NCBI RefSeq assembly: GCF_001981305.1
Contig: NZ_MSCW01000005.1
Coordinates: forward strand, 310,001 to 374,000
Origin: Marinobacter lutaoensis
GTDB lineage: Bacteria > Pseudomonadota > Gammaproteobacteria > Pseudomonadales > Oleiphilaceae
Reading direction: 5' to 3'
DNA: 64,000 nt
Shown: one piece after another, positions 26,236-34,875 of the stretch
Layout of the letters: each line of letters starts with the position of its first letter
How positions within the stretch are numbered: the stretch's first letter is position 1
Notes under the pieces: generated by a model
Databases searched by the model: none
Told to the model about the DNA's origin: nothing
Seen by the model: the letters and a program-made list of their open reading frames with translations, nothing else
Made by a program: the position numbers and the translations under genes

Positions 26236-27888
26236 ATGTACGTATACGACGAACACGACCGCAAACTGGCCCTGGAGCGCGTCGAGCAGTTCCGGGACCA
26301 GACTCAACGCGCCCTGGCCGGCGAACTGTCCGAAGAGGAGTTCCTGCCGCTGCGCCTGCAGAACGGCCTCTATGTGCAGCGCCTGGCGCCCATGCTTCGT
26401 ATTTGCGTACCCTACGGCATGTTGCGATCCGATCAGCTCCGGCGCCTGGCCCGCATCACCCGGGACTATGACAAGGGCTATGCCCACTTCACGACCCGCA
26501 CCAACGTCCAGCTGAACTGGCCGCGCATTGAGGATGTCCCAGATATCCTGGCGGAACTGGCGGAAGTGGAGATGCATGCCAACCAGACCAGTGGCAACTG
26601 CATCCGCAACACCACCACCGACCCGTTCTCCGGCGTGCAGGCGGACGAAGTGGCGGATCCTCGCCCCTACTGCGAGATCATTCGCCAGTGGTCCACCTTC
26701 CACCCGGAATTCGCATTCCTGCCGCGCAAGTTCAAGATTGCCATGAACGCCTCGGAACGGACCGATCGCGCTGCCATCCAGGTCCATGACATCGGGCTCC
26801 AACTGGTTCGAAATGATCAGGGCGAGCTGGGTTTCCGGGTCCATGTCGGCGGTGGTCTGGGCCGCACGCCAATGATCGGGCCGGTCATCCGCGAATTCCT
26901 TCCGGAAGCCGACCTGCTCACCTATCTCGAAGCCATCCTGCGGGTATACAACCGCTATGGCCGGCGCGACAACAAGTTCAAGGCCAGGATCAAGATTCTG
27001 GTCAAGGCCCTGACCCCGGAAGGCTTTGCCGAGAAAGTCGAAACCGAGTGGCAGCACATCAAGGACTCCCCCACCCGGCTCACGCCCGAGGCGATCGAAC
27101 ACTACCGCAGCTACTTCACGGAGCCGGCTTACGAAACCCTGCCGGATGCCTCCGAGTTGCTGGCCCAGCAGCGTTTCGAGAACCGGGAATTCGACCAGTG
27201 GGTGGCCCACAACGTCGATGCCCATAAACGTCCGGGCTACGCCATTGTCACCCTGACCCTGAAAAAAACCGGCATCCCGCCCGGTGATGTCAGTGACGCC
27301 CAGCTTGAGCACATCGCCGACCTGGCGGATGAGTTCAGCTTCGGGGAAGTCCGGTCCACCCACGAGCAGAACCTGGTGCTGGCGGATGTCCGGCAGGACC
27401 GTCTGCTGGAGCTCTGGCAGCGGCTCAGGCCGCTCGGGTTCGCGACGCCCAACCTGAACACCCTGACTGACGTCATCTGCTGCCCCGGCGGCGACTACTG
27501 CGCATTGGCCAACGCCAAGTCGATTCCCGTTGCGGAGGCAATCCAACGCCGTTTCGACGACCTGGACTACCTGTACGACCTGGGCAAGATCGACCTGAAT
27601 ATCTCCGGCTGCATGAACGCCTGCGGTCACCACCACGTTGGCAACATCGGTATCCTGGGCGTCGACAAGAAAGGCGAGGAGTTCTACCAGATCAGCCTGG
27701 GCGGCAACTCCCACCACAACGCCTCCATCGGCAAGATCCTCGGGCCGTCCTTCGCCCAGGAAGATATTCCCGAGGTGATTGCCAAGATCATTGACGTCTA
27801 CGTGGAGCAGCGCACCGAGGAGGAAACCTTCCTCGACACCTATCAGCGTATTGGAATTGATCCTTTCAAGGAGCGGGTCTATGCCTAA
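26236..27888 (+). CDS. cysI: Siroheme sulfite/nitrite reductase, CysI-like
   Basis: 550-residue enzyme with two repeated ferrite-reductase domains. The coupled [4Fe-4S]-siroheme centre is bound by C416 and C422 in C-C-P-G-G-D-Y-C and by C459 and C463 in S-G-C-M-N-A-C-G. Substrate-site basic residues sit in T-T-R-T-N-V-Q and N-A-S-E-R. It reduces sulfite to sulfide for cysteine synthesis, with a nitrite role not excluded. No NADPH-flavin subunit (CysJ) is nearby, so a ferredoxin-type donor is likely, as in the P. aeruginosa protein encoded beside DUF934. Overlaps DUF934 by eight bases. Confidence 0.9.
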   Translation: MYVYDEHDRKLALERVEQFRDQTQRALAGELSEEEFLPLRLQNGLYVQRLAPMLRICVPYGMLRSDQLRRLARITRDYDKGYAHFTTRTNVQLNWPRIEDVPDILAELAEVEMHANQTSGNCIRNTTTDPFSGVQADEVADPRPYCEIIRQWSTFHPEFAFLPRKFKIAMNASERTDRAAIQVHDIGLQLVRNDQGELGFRVHVGGGLGRTPMIGPVIREFLPEADLLTYLEAILRVYNRYGRRDNKFKARIKILVKALTPEGFAEKVETEWQHIKDSPTRLTPEAIEHYRSYFTEPAYETLPDASELLAQQRFENREFDQWVAHNVDAHKRPGYAIVTLTLKKTGIPPGDVSDAQLEHIADLADEFSFGEVRSTHEQNLVLADVRQDRLLELWQRLRPLGFATPNLNTLTDVICCPGGDYCALANAKSIPVAEAIQRRFDDLDYLYDLGKIDLNISGCMNACGHHHVGNIGILGVDKKGEEFYQISLGGNSHHNASIGKILGPSFAQEDIPEVIAKIIDVYVEQRTEEETFLDTYQRIGIDPFKERVYA

Positions 27889-28384
27889 AATCGTCACCGC
27901 CGATGGCGGCATTCGCGAGGATCACTGGGTCGTCGTGCCCCACCCGGCCGAAGGAGAGTCTCTGGCATTGCCAACACAGCCAGCCCTGATTCCCGTCCGG
28001 CTCTGGCTTGCCGGTCGTGAGCACTACGCCGGGCGGGAGGACATCGGTGTCTGGTTCGACAGCCACGAAGAACCGGAAATGCTCGCGGACAGGGTCAACG
28101 AGCTGCCGCTGATTGCCGTCAACTTCCCCAAGTTCAGCGACGGCCGGGGGTACAGCATTGCCCGACTGCTGCGGGAACGATTTGGCTATCGGAATGAGCT
28201 GCGGGCGATCGGGGACGTGTTGCTGGATCAACTCCAGTTCATGAAACGCTGCGGTTTCGACACCTATGCGCTGCGCCCGGACAAGGATTTCTCCAAGGCC
28301 GCCCGCTGCCTGAACTTCTTCAGCCTTGCCTACCAGGCGGCCACCGATACCGACCTGCCCCTGTTCCGCCGGCGCCTAGCCTGA
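27881..28384 (+). CDS. DUF934 family protein
   Basis: 167-residue soluble protein of the DUF934 family (COG3749), long annotated as an oxidoreductase associated with sulfite reduction but without proven activity. The segments F-P-K-F-S-D-G-R-G-Y-S-I-A-R-L-L-R and E-L-R-A-I-G-D-V-L-L-D-Q are the core signature. ATG at 27881 lies inside the last codons of the reductase gene, so translation is coupled. Its constant partnership with CysI-type reductase suggests a role in electron supply or enzyme assembly (inference). Confidence 0.88.
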   Translation: MPKIVTADGGIREDHWVVVPHPAEGESLALPTQPALIPVRLWLAGREHYAGREDIGVWFDSHEEPEMLADRVNELPLIAVNFPKFSDGRGYSIARLLRERFGYRNELRAIGDVLLDQLQFMKRCGFDTYALRPDKDFSKAARCLNFFSLAYQAATDTDLPLFRRRLA

Positions 28385-28402
28385 TACCCGGGGCCGCCAT
28401 AT

Positions 28403-28429
28403 CAAGGCGGGGCACGAAGCCCCGCCTTG
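28403..28429. terminator. Perfect 11-bp hairpin between convergent genes, no T-tract
   Basis: CAAGGCGGGGC (28403-28413) pairs perfectly with GCCCCGCCTTG (28419-28429) around ACGAA. It lies between the convergent DUF934 and YhdH genes. Neither strand carries a proper U-run after the stem, so termination efficiency is doubtful. Confidence 0.55.
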
Positions 28430-28454
28430 CTTGATGGTGAGCGAGGGTTTCCGC

Positions 28455-29459
28455 TTAGTCGAGCGCGTGGTCAAGCACCCGTTTGCCCGCCGACGCCCCC
28501 GCCAGAAACGCCTTCAGGCATTCATCCAGCTGTGACCGGCCGATGTCTCGGGCAGACGCCTCAATTCCGGGGCACGCCCAGGGCCCGGCCAGTTTTTCCC
28601 AAATCTCGGCTTTCTCGGCCAGCGGAATGTCTACCGAATCCACCCCCAGCAGGTTGATTCCCCGGAGAATGAAAGGAAAGACACTGGTAGGCAGCTGCGG
28701 GCCGGCGACCAGCCCGCAGATGGAAACCGAACCGCCAGGCTGAATGCGTTTGAGCAGCTCCGCCAGCGGCACTCCACCCACCGTATCGACAGCATTGGCG
28801 AACTCCGGTTTAAGCAGAGGTTTCCGGTCCTCCGCCAGGGCATCCCGGCCCATCACTTCGGTGGCCCCAAGCTGTCTGAGCTGGTCCGCGTGATCTGCCT
28901 TGCCGCTGATGGCCACCACCTCGAACCCAAGCTTCGCCAGCAGCTCCACCGCCACCGAGCCCACTGCGCCCGAGGCACCGGTGACTGCGACCCTGCCCTG
29001 TTCCGGCGCCGCGCCCATGCGCAATAACTTCCGGACACACAATCCCGCGGTCAGACCGGCGGTGCCGTACACCATGGCTGTCCGGCTATCCCAACCGGAC
29101 GGCATGGGAACACACCAGGACGCCGGCACGCGAATGTACTCACCAAAACCACCGTCGGTGTTCATGCCCAGGTCATAACCGGTCACAATCACCGGGCGGC
29201 CGACCGTCACCGCATCCACCGAGGAGGCCACCACCTCCCCGGCGGCGTCGATGCCAGGCGTGTGGGGGTACTGCCGGGTCACACCCCGGTTGCCGGAGGC
29301 GGAGAGCGCATCCTTGTAATTCAGGGAGGAGTGAGCCACCCGGACCAGCACCTCGCCATCGGGCAGGTCGGCGATCCGGAGCGTTCGTTCCCGCCCCACG
29401 AATCCCGCGTCGGTTTCTTCAACCCGCCAGGCTCTGAACTCGGTCGTGTCAATGGTCAT
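28455..29459 (-). CDS. Acryloyl-CoA reductase/quinone oxidoreductase, YhdH family
   Basis: 334-residue medium-chain dehydrogenase. The early G-R-E-R-T-L-R-I-A-D-L-P and S-S-L-N-Y-K-D-A-L segments and the NADP-binding A-V-T-G-A-S-G-A-V-G-S-V-A motif (about 159-171) are typical of YhdH/AcuI. AcuI enzymes reduce acryloyl-CoA to propanoyl-CoA, a step in the breakdown of dimethylsulfoniopropionate products in marine bacteria; E. coli YhdH does the same. No zinc ligands of the structural lobe are present, as expected for this subgroup. Nineteen bases downstream of sohB on the same strand. Confidence 0.87.
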   Translation of the reverse strand: MTIDTTEFRAWRVEETDAGFVGRERTLRIADLPDGEVLVRVAHSSLNYKDALSASGNRGVTRQYPHTPGIDAAGEVVASSVDAVTVGRPVIVTGYDLGMNTDGGFGEYIRVPASWCVPMPSGWDSRTAMVYGTAGLTAGLCVRKLLRMGAAPEQGRVAVTGASGAVGSVAVELLAKLGFEVVAISGKADHADQLRQLGATEVMGRDALAEDRKPLLKPEFANAVDTVGGVPLAELLKRIQPGGSVSICGLVAGPQLPTSVFPFILRGINLLGVDSVDIPLAEKAEIWEKLAGPWACPGIEASARDIGRSQLDECLKAFLAGASAGKRVLDHALD

Positions 29460-29477
29460 GGTCTTGGCCCCGTGTCG

Positions 29478-30542
29478 TTATTGGATGTTCTGGTTACGGA
29501 AGACGCTCAGCAGGCGCCATACCGTATGTTCCAACGCCGCGCCCACCGCCAGTCCCAATTTTTCCGGCAGCGTGCGCTTGCGCTGGAATGTCACCGACAC
29601 TACGTCAGCCCGCTCACTTGCCTCAATCAGATATTCGTCGGAGGTTTTCAGCTCATCCACCAGCTGAACCTCCAGCGCTCGCTTGCCGAACCAGATGTCG
29701 CCGTTCGAGACTTTGGCGATATCCAGTTGTGGCCGCCGCTCCGCCACGTATTCCTTGAACAGGCCATGGGTCTCTTCCAGGTCCTCGAGGAATTTCTGGC
29801 GCCCCTTGTCGGTATTTTCCCCGAAGATCGTCAGGGTTCGCTTGTGTTCACCGGCGGTAAGCACCTCGAAATCGACATCGTTCTTTTTCAGGAAGCGATG
29901 AAAATTAGGCAACTGGGCCACCACGCCAATGGAACCGACCACCGCGAAAGGCGATGCCACAATGCGATCCGCGACGCAGGCCATCATGTAGCCACCACTG
30001 GCCGCCACCTTGTCCACGCAGGCGGTGAGCCGGACACCTTTGTTGCGGATCCGGTCCAGCTGCGCCGCCGCGAGGCCGTAGGCGTGCACCAGTCCGCCAC
30101 CGCTTTCCAGGCGAACCACCACTTCATCCCGACCGGGCTCGGCGACGCCAAGCACCGCGGACACCGCCCGCCGAAGCTGGTCGGTATCGCTGGCCTTGAT
30201 ATCGCCGTCAAAATCCAGCACGAAAACCCGGGGTCGACCGGCCTCGTCCGCCCCAGTTTCTCCGGACTTGCCCTTGGCGGCCTTTTTCTCGGCCTTGCGC
30301 TCCTTTTTCCGGGCTTTTTCGTACACCTTACGCGCCTGATCGGACATCAGGCGCGCCTCGATGTTGTCCTTCAGTTTGCGGTAGCTGTCATTGAGTTTGC
30401 GAATTCTGAGTTCGCCGTCGAACTCGGGGTCCCCCTTGTCCTTCTGGGCCGCCGATACGACCGCACTGACAAGGATGATGCCCGCAACCACGAACGTGGC
30501 AACCTTGGCCAGAAACAGGCCATATTCTGTCAGGAACTCCAA
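29478..30542 (-). CDS. sohB: Inner-membrane serine protease SohB
   Basis: 354-residue member of peptidase family S49. An N-terminal transmembrane helix (about 12-33) is followed by a charged Lys-rich segment (about 65-105) and the protease domain. The catalytic dyad is S182 in K-V-A-A-S-G-G-Y and K234 in A-G-E-H-K-R, the same separation as I recall for E. coli SohB. No ATG fits the N-terminus: the TTG at 30542 gives M-E-F-L-T-E-Y, the usual SohB start, with GGAG seven bases upstream. Probably a quality-control protease. Confidence 0.9.
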   Translation of the reverse strand: MEFLTEYGLFLAKVATFVVAGIILVSAVVSAAQKDKGDPEFDGELRIRKLNDSYRKLKDNIEARLMSDQARKVYEKARKKERKAEKKAAKGKSGETGADEAGRPRVFVLDFDGDIKASDTDQLRRAVSAVLGVAEPGRDEVVVRLESGGGLVHAYGLAAAQLDRIRNKGVRLTACVDKVAASGGYMMACVADRIVASPFAVVGSIGVVAQLPNFHRFLKKNDVDFEVLTAGEHKRTLTIFGENTDKGRQKFLEDLEETHGLFKEYVAERRPQLDIAKVSNGDIWFGKRALEVQLVDELKTSDEYLIEASERADVVSVTFQRKRTLPEKLGLAVGAALEHTVWRLLSVFRNQNIQ

Positions 30543-30771
30543 GAGGCTTCTCCAGCTGTTGATCCAGGGGCATGAGTGTAACGTAAGGCCACCGGAGTGA
30601 TAAGCCGAACGCAAAATTTAAACAAGCGTTCGATCGAGCTTGACAGGACGTGGAGACTCACCCTAAAGTCGGATGGCGAGGTCGGCGCTGCCCAGGCTCC
30701 GGTGCAGGCTCACACGGCCAGGGATCACAAGCCGTCGTCAAGACAAGACAACCATCAAGAAGGGTAAACCA

Positions 30772-31086
30772 ATGTCTGTAGCTCAGGTATTTGAAAAGCT
30801 CGAACAGAACTTCAACGCGGACGCCGCCCAGGGCCTGGATCTGGTGTTCCAGTTCGATATCGAGGACGACAAGACCTACCACCTGGTCATCAATGACGGC
30901 ACCTGCAAACTGCACGAAGGTGCTCACGACGACCCTTCCGTGACCCTGATCATGAGCTCCGAGACCCTGCAAGGCATCGTGTCCGGCGAGACCGATGGCA
31001 TGCAGGCCTTCATGGCCGGCCAGCTGCGCGCCGAAGGCGACATGATGCTGGCGACCAAACTGGGCGAACTGTTCAACATGGGCTGA
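30772..31086 (+). CDS. SCP2 sterol-binding domain protein
   Basis: 104 residues, a single SCP2 domain: N-terminal helix S-V-A-Q-V-F-E-K-L, then strands with L-V-F-Q-F-D-I and the motif D-P-S-V-T-L-I-M-S-S-E-T-L. The C-terminal helix A-T-K-L-G-E-L-F-N is typical. Such free-standing bacterial SCP2 proteins bind lipids or acyl-CoA; precise role unknown. AGGG precedes the ATG. Divergent from sohB, followed directly by a bidirectional terminator. Confidence 0.88.
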   Translation: MSVAQVFEKLEQNFNADAAQGLDLVFQFDIEDDKTYHLVINDGTCKLHEGAHDDPSVTLIMSSETLQGIVSGETDGMQAFMAGQLRAEGDMMLATKLGELFNMG

Positions 31087-31103
31087 TCGCCCCCCAGGTC
31101 CTG

Positions 31104-31133
31104 AAAAAACCTGCGGTTACCGCAGGTTTTTTT
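31104..31133. terminator. Bidirectional Rho-independent terminator
   Basis: AACCTGCG (31108-31115) pairs with CGCAGGTT (31121-31128), preceded by an A-tract and followed by a run of seven T. It serves the rightward SCP2 gene and the leftward membrane-protein gene. Confidence 0.9.
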
Positions 31134-31143
31134 GTGTCCGCCC

Positions 31144-31794
31144 CTACCCGTCATTCCAGTGCTGCACCGCCTCCCGGGCGGCCTCGTTCAACGGCACAGC
31201 CACCAAGCCCGAGGAGGACAGGCGCACATCGTAGCTGGCACCGTCGCGCATCGGCATGAAGGTGGCATTGCCATAGACCCCCTCCACGAAAGGCAGATTG
31301 TATTCGCGATCCAGCGCCCAAAGGTCAAGCCATCGATTCCCGTGCAACGCGATGACCGAGCGTGGGGCCGTGCGTTCCTGCTCCAGCGAGGTGTAGCGGC
31401 CACTCAGACGCTCCAGACGGTACCCCGGCGCCACCCCCAGCCAACGGATGGGACCGGCGAAACGCATCATCCGGGCATCCAGCTGCCACTGGTCGCCGCG
31501 CACCATTTCATACCTTGGGGGTTCGTCCGGAAGCTGCAGGGCCACCTGCCACAGCTGATCGCCCTGGCGATAGGTGGACACGGTGGCCACCGTGTCCATG
31601 CCCTCCAGGGATTCGTATTCCAGCAAGCTGACCGCAATGGCCAAGCTGTAGAGGCCCAAGGCAAGGACGGCAAACACCACCATGCCTTTCAACCATTGCC
31701 ATAACCAGCGTGGCCGCAGGAAAAAGACCAGCGAGCCCACCACCAGCACGCCGCCGAAAGCCGCAAGCACCAGGGTGGCAAGCTCGTGCGACAT
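31144..31794 (-). CDS. Two-pass membrane protein of unknown function
   Basis: 216 residues. Two hydrophobic helices at about 5-25 and 35-58 are followed by a soluble domain (about 60-216) rich in aromatic and Arg residues, with G-P-I-R-W-L-G-V-A-P-G-Y-R-L-E-R-L-S-G-R-Y near 115. Relatives are sometimes labelled cation/multidrug efflux pump, but nothing in the sequence resembles a pump: there are too few helices. Three bases separate it from fimL, suggesting one transcript. The function is unknown. Confidence 0.75.
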   Translation of the reverse strand: MSHELATLVLAAFGGVLVVGSLVFFLRPRWLWQWLKGMVVFAVLALGLYSLAIAVSLLEYESLEGMDTVATVSTYRQGDQLWQVALQLPDEPPRYEMVRGDQWQLDARMMRFAGPIRWLGVAPGYRLERLSGRYTSLEQERTAPRSVIALHGNRWLDLWALDREYNLPFVEGVYGNATFMPMRDGASYDVRLSSSGLVAVPLNEAAREAVQHWNDG

Positions 31795-31797
31795 GGG

Positions 31798-33504
31798 TTA
31801 CAGCCCCACGTCGTCCAGCGAGGATTCGGCGAGCCTGAGCAGGTCCGGATTCCGCTCCTCGCGCTTGCCGATGCTTTCGATGTAATACTCGAGCGAGGTC
31901 AAGGCATCCGCCAGCGCCTCCAGCACCTGCGCCGGAGGGGCTTCCCGGGCATCCAGCAGACGTTCCTGAATGGACGCGGCGATCCGGGCCACAACCTCGG
32001 CGGCTTCCGGGTCGTTGACCATGCGCAACCCGCCCCAGATGCTGCGCAGGGTCGCCGGCAAATTGGCCAGGTGCAGCTTGTCGTAATCCGACTCGATGAA
32101 CGCGGTAATCGCGCGCTTGGCCAGGGTCAGGGCACTCTTCGCCTCGTCCGCCACCACATACAAGGCTTCCTGCAGATACACCGACTCCTCACGGGGGGTG
32201 TGGCCACCGGCCAGGGCGTCGGTTTCCGAGGTGATGCCGCGGGTGACGATCTGCATGACGGCATCCTCGATGTTCAGGACCGAGTCCGCCAGCCGATAGA
32301 GTTCCTCGTCGCCGGGCAGGCGGTTTTCCTGCTGCCAGTCACGCAGGCGCACCGCCTCACCCCGTGCAAGCTCCGCCAGCCGATTCAGATCCAGCATCGT
32401 CAGGGTGTTGGCCAGGCGCTCCAGTGTTCCGGCAATAGACGCCAGCTCAGACAAGTCGGGCTCAATGCCCCGTTCGATGATGTCGAGCTTGTCCTTGAGC
32501 TGGTTGAGTTCCTCCTGCAGCGCTTCGGACAGCGACTTGAGGACATCCGCTCCCGGTCCGTACAGCCGGCGGGCATGGGCTTCGAGCATGGAATCCGGGA
32601 ATTCCGCCGGGGCCAGGCTGAAGGCGGACAGCACCCGGGTCACCTCCGGGTTCGCCGAACCACTGCGGTACAGCAGGTACAGAAGGTCGCGAATGAGCGA
32701 ATCGGGGGCGTCCTTACTGGTCGCCACCTTGCCCACGTAGACCATTTCCCGGGCATAACGCTCGATACGCATCAGCATGCGCTTGCGGGCCTTGGTGAAC
32801 ACCATGGCCCGATCCAGCATCGCTTCGGCGACAATGGCCAGCAGACACCACATTTGGCCCATGGGCGCCCCCTGGCACAGCCGCGCGAAGCCCCGGGCGG
32901 CACGCGCGATCAGTTTCTTGCTGACGACATCGTTGCGTTCCTTGAGGACCCCAAGCAAGGCGACCTGGAACATCAGGCGCATGCGTCGGGCGTGGAGCTC
33001 GTAATCGGCTTCGTTTCCTTCGAACGGCACCAGAGCCACACCGGTGCAAAAATCCGGCCGCTCCCTGACATCAACTTCAAAAAAGCAGGATTCCGGATAG
33101 GGTTTTTCCCGGCGCGCCTCGCGCAAGTCATTGATGATGGGCAGCAACAGCTCCGGGTGGTCTTCCCGCTGCTGATGGTAGTATTCGACGTAACGGCGCA
33201 GGATGAACAGTGCGCTGCTCAGGGTGGTCAAGAGGATGTTCTTGTCGTCGTTGGCGCCGATCGGAACATCGTTCGCCATGGCGACGGCTTCCTGGCACAA
33301 CAGGGTGCCCCCTCGCAGCTCCACAAGCACGAAGATGCCACGAAGCTGATTCAGGAAATCGATGCAGTTCTGGAGGTCTTCCCCGCTTTCCCGGTTTTCC
33401 TGAAAGCGCTCAAGGCTGGACTCCGCTTGTCTGATCGTTTGCTCGATCTCGCCCTTGACCAGATCAAACGACTGCGATTTCGTCGCCAAAGACGATTGGA
33501 CCAT
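31798..33504 (-). CDS. fimL: Type IV pilus regulatory protein FimL
   Basis: 568-residue cytoplasmic protein related to the N-terminal part of the chemotaxis kinase ChpA. The closing segment with S-L-E-Y-Y-I-E-S and N-P-D-L-L-R-L-A-E-S-S-L matches FimL/ChpA, and the whole sequence is helical with Hpt-like bundles. In P. aeruginosa, FimL (557 residues) links the Chp system and FimV to adenylate cyclase CyaB, controlling cAMP, twitching and pilus assembly. Its Hpt-like domains lack phosphorylatable His, so it acts as a scaffold. Neither Chp nor cyaB genes are in the window. Placed by a conserved order with dnaQ/rnhA upstream. Confidence 0.88.
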   Translation of the reverse strand: MVQSSLATKSQSFDLVKGEIEQTIRQAESSLERFQENRESGEDLQNCIDFLNQLRGIFVLVELRGGTLLCQEAVAMANDVPIGANDDKNILLTTLSSALFILRRYVEYYHQQREDHPELLLPIINDLREARREKPYPESCFFEVDVRERPDFCTGVALVPFEGNEADYELHARRMRLMFQVALLGVLKERNDVVSKKLIARAARGFARLCQGAPMGQMWCLLAIVAEAMLDRAMVFTKARKRMLMRIERYAREMVYVGKVATSKDAPDSLIRDLLYLLYRSGSANPEVTRVLSAFSLAPAEFPDSMLEAHARRLYGPGADVLKSLSEALQEELNQLKDKLDIIERGIEPDLSELASIAGTLERLANTLTMLDLNRLAELARGEAVRLRDWQQENRLPGDEELYRLADSVLNIEDAVMQIVTRGITSETDALAGGHTPREESVYLQEALYVVADEAKSALTLAKRAITAFIESDYDKLHLANLPATLRSIWGGLRMVNDPEAAEVVARIAASIQERLLDAREAPPAQVLEALADALTSLEYYIESIGKREERNPDLLRLAESSLDDVGL

Positions 33505-33593
33505 AAACGCTTCCTGTTAAATGCGCGGAGACCACCGCGTGCCAATCCTGAAGTCTGACCCGGACCCACCCGACACAGGGCCTTTTTGTTCTA

Positions 33594-33648
33594 AAGCCGG
33601 TGGCTTCCTGGCTCACCGGCTTAAAGTTCGCAAAAAAACGGCGAACTT
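33594..33648 (-). promoter_or_regulatory. Structured leader of fimL with two hairpins
   Basis: Two inverted repeats lie in the 145-base stretch between the candidate promoter and fimL: AAGTTCGC/GCGAACTT (33624-33631 with 33641-33648, T-rich loop on the minus strand) and AAGCCGGTG/CACCGGCTT (33594-33602 with 33614-33622). Neither is followed by a T-tract, so they look like leader structures rather than dnaQ terminators. Confidence 0.45.
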
Positions 33649-33655
33649 ATCATTA

Positions 33656-33683
33656 CTTATAACACAAAACTCAAGTCCCTCAA
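33656..33683 (-). promoter_or_regulatory. Candidate fimL promoter
   Basis: On the minus strand TTGAGG (33678-33683), a 16-base spacer and TATAAG (33656-33661). Expected start near 33649, leaving a long structured leader. Confidence 0.5.
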
Positions 33684-33724
33684 GAAAGGCGGAATGTAAC
33701 ATTTGGTACAGGCTGATGCAGTTC

Positions 33725-34435
33725 TCATTCCGCGTGCTCGAGCAAGCTCCAGAGGTTCTTACCGGATTGTTTTTCCAGCAGGGACACAAATTCCCGGTGC
33801 GCGCCCATCTCCTCTTCCGAGGCGCGCACCACCGCCAGGCGGGGGCGTCCGGCGGGTAGCCGGCGAATACCGCCGACCGCGCCACCCTCGGAGTTACCGG
33901 CATCCAGGGACAGCGCTGTCTGGCCGCCGGTCATCAGCAGGTAGACGTCTGCCAGGATTTCGGCGTCCAGCAAGGCGCCGTGCAGCTCCCGGTTGCTGTT
34001 GTCCACGCCGTAGCGCTTGCAGAGTGCATCCAGGCTGTTCTTCTGCCCCGGATGCTTGGCCCTGGCAATGGCCAGTGTGTCCACGATGCCACAGTGATCG
34101 GCCACCTTGCGCGCTGGGGTCAGACGCGCAAATTCGGCGTCAATGAAGCCAACGTCGAACGCGGCGTTGTGGATAACCAGTTCGGCGCCCTTGATGAACT
34201 CGAAGAACTCTTCGGCGATTTCGGCAAACGTGGGCTTGTCGGCCAGGAACTCGTTGGTGATGCCGTGTACCGTAATGGCTTCGGCCTCCACCTCCCGCTC
34301 CGGATTGATGTATACGTGGTAGTTGCGGCCGGTCAGCTCCCGTTCGATCACCTCCACGCAGCCAATCTCGATAATGCGGTGACCCGCGTTCGGGTCGATA
34401 CCGGTGGTTTCGGTATCCAGGACAATCTGCCTCAT
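33725..34435 (-). CDS. dnaQ: DNA polymerase III epsilon subunit (proofreading exonuclease)
   Basis: 236-residue 3'-5' exonuclease subunit of the replicative polymerase. DEDDh motifs: D-T-E-T-T-G (D7, E9), H-N-A-A-F-D-V near 90, and the final [12 protein letters not shown] segment with catalytic His and Asp. A C-terminal tail after about residue 185 would hold the clamp- and alpha-binding region. It overlaps rnhA by four bases (ATGA), the classical rnhA-dnaQ pairing. The preceding methyltransferase and rnhA form a leftward operon with it. Confidence 0.95.
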   Translation of the reverse strand: MRQIVLDTETTGIDPNAGHRIIEIGCVEVIERELTGRNYHVYINPEREVEAEAITVHGITNEFLADKPTFAEIAEEFFEFIKGAELVIHNAAFDVGFIDAEFARLTPARKVADHCGIVDTLAIARAKHPGQKNSLDALCKRYGVDNSNRELHGALLDAEILADVYLLMTGGQTALSLDAGNSEGGAVGGIRRLPAGRPRLAVVRASEEEMGAHREFVSLLEKQSGKNLWSLLEHAE

Positions 34436-34875
34436 GCTTCCATCAACTCCGTTACACCCAGATTCGCCAGTTCATCCGCCAGCTCGTTGTCGGGAACTCC
34501 CGCGTGCCCTTTGACCCAGTGCCAGCGCACCCGGTGCCGGGCCGTGAGCTCGTCCAGCTGCCGCCAGAGGTCCTCGTTCTTGACGGGCTGTTTCGAGGCG
34601 GTTTTCCAACCGTTGCGTTTCCAGTTGGCCAGCCACTCGGTGATTCCCTTGCGGACATACTGGGAATCGGTATGAAGATCCACCTCGCAGGGGCGCGTCA
34701 GCGCCTTCAGGCCTTCAATGGCAGCCCGAAGCTCCATTCGGTTGTTGGTGGTCTGGCGCTCCCCCCCGTGCAGGGTTTTCACCTTGGCGCCATACCGCAG
34801 TACCACCCCCCAGCCACCAGGGCCCGGGTTGCCCTTGCAGGCGCCATCCGTATACATGGTTACCTTGCCCGACAT
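34432..34875 (-). CDS. rnhA: Ribonuclease HI
   Basis: 147-residue enzyme cleaving RNA in RNA-DNA hybrids (R-loops, primers). The catalytic carboxylates occur at the E. coli numbers: D10, E48, D70 and D134, in Y-T-D-G-A-C, N-R-M-E-L, H-T-D-S-Q-Y and E-L-A-D-E-L-A. The ATG at 34875 has AGGAG upstream and overlaps the stop of the preceding methyltransferase by one base; the frame is open far upstream but that part is not RNase H. Confidence 0.96.
   Translation of the reverse strand: MSGKVTMYTDGACKGNPGPGGWGVVLRYGAKVKTLHGGERQTTNNRMELRAAIEGLKALTRPCEVDLHTDSQYVRKGITEWLANWKRNGWKTASKQPVKNEDLWRQLDELTARHRVRWHWVKGHAGVPDNELADELANLGVTELMEA

Noticed and set aside
26089..27912. Long open frame antisense to the siroheme reductase (607 codons)
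   Set aside because: Same shadow effect; the sense strand has complete Fe-S/siroheme motifs.
31786..33558. Long open frame antisense to fimL (590 codons)
   Set aside because: Arg/Gln/Gly-rich shadow composition; the minus strand encodes recognisable FimL.
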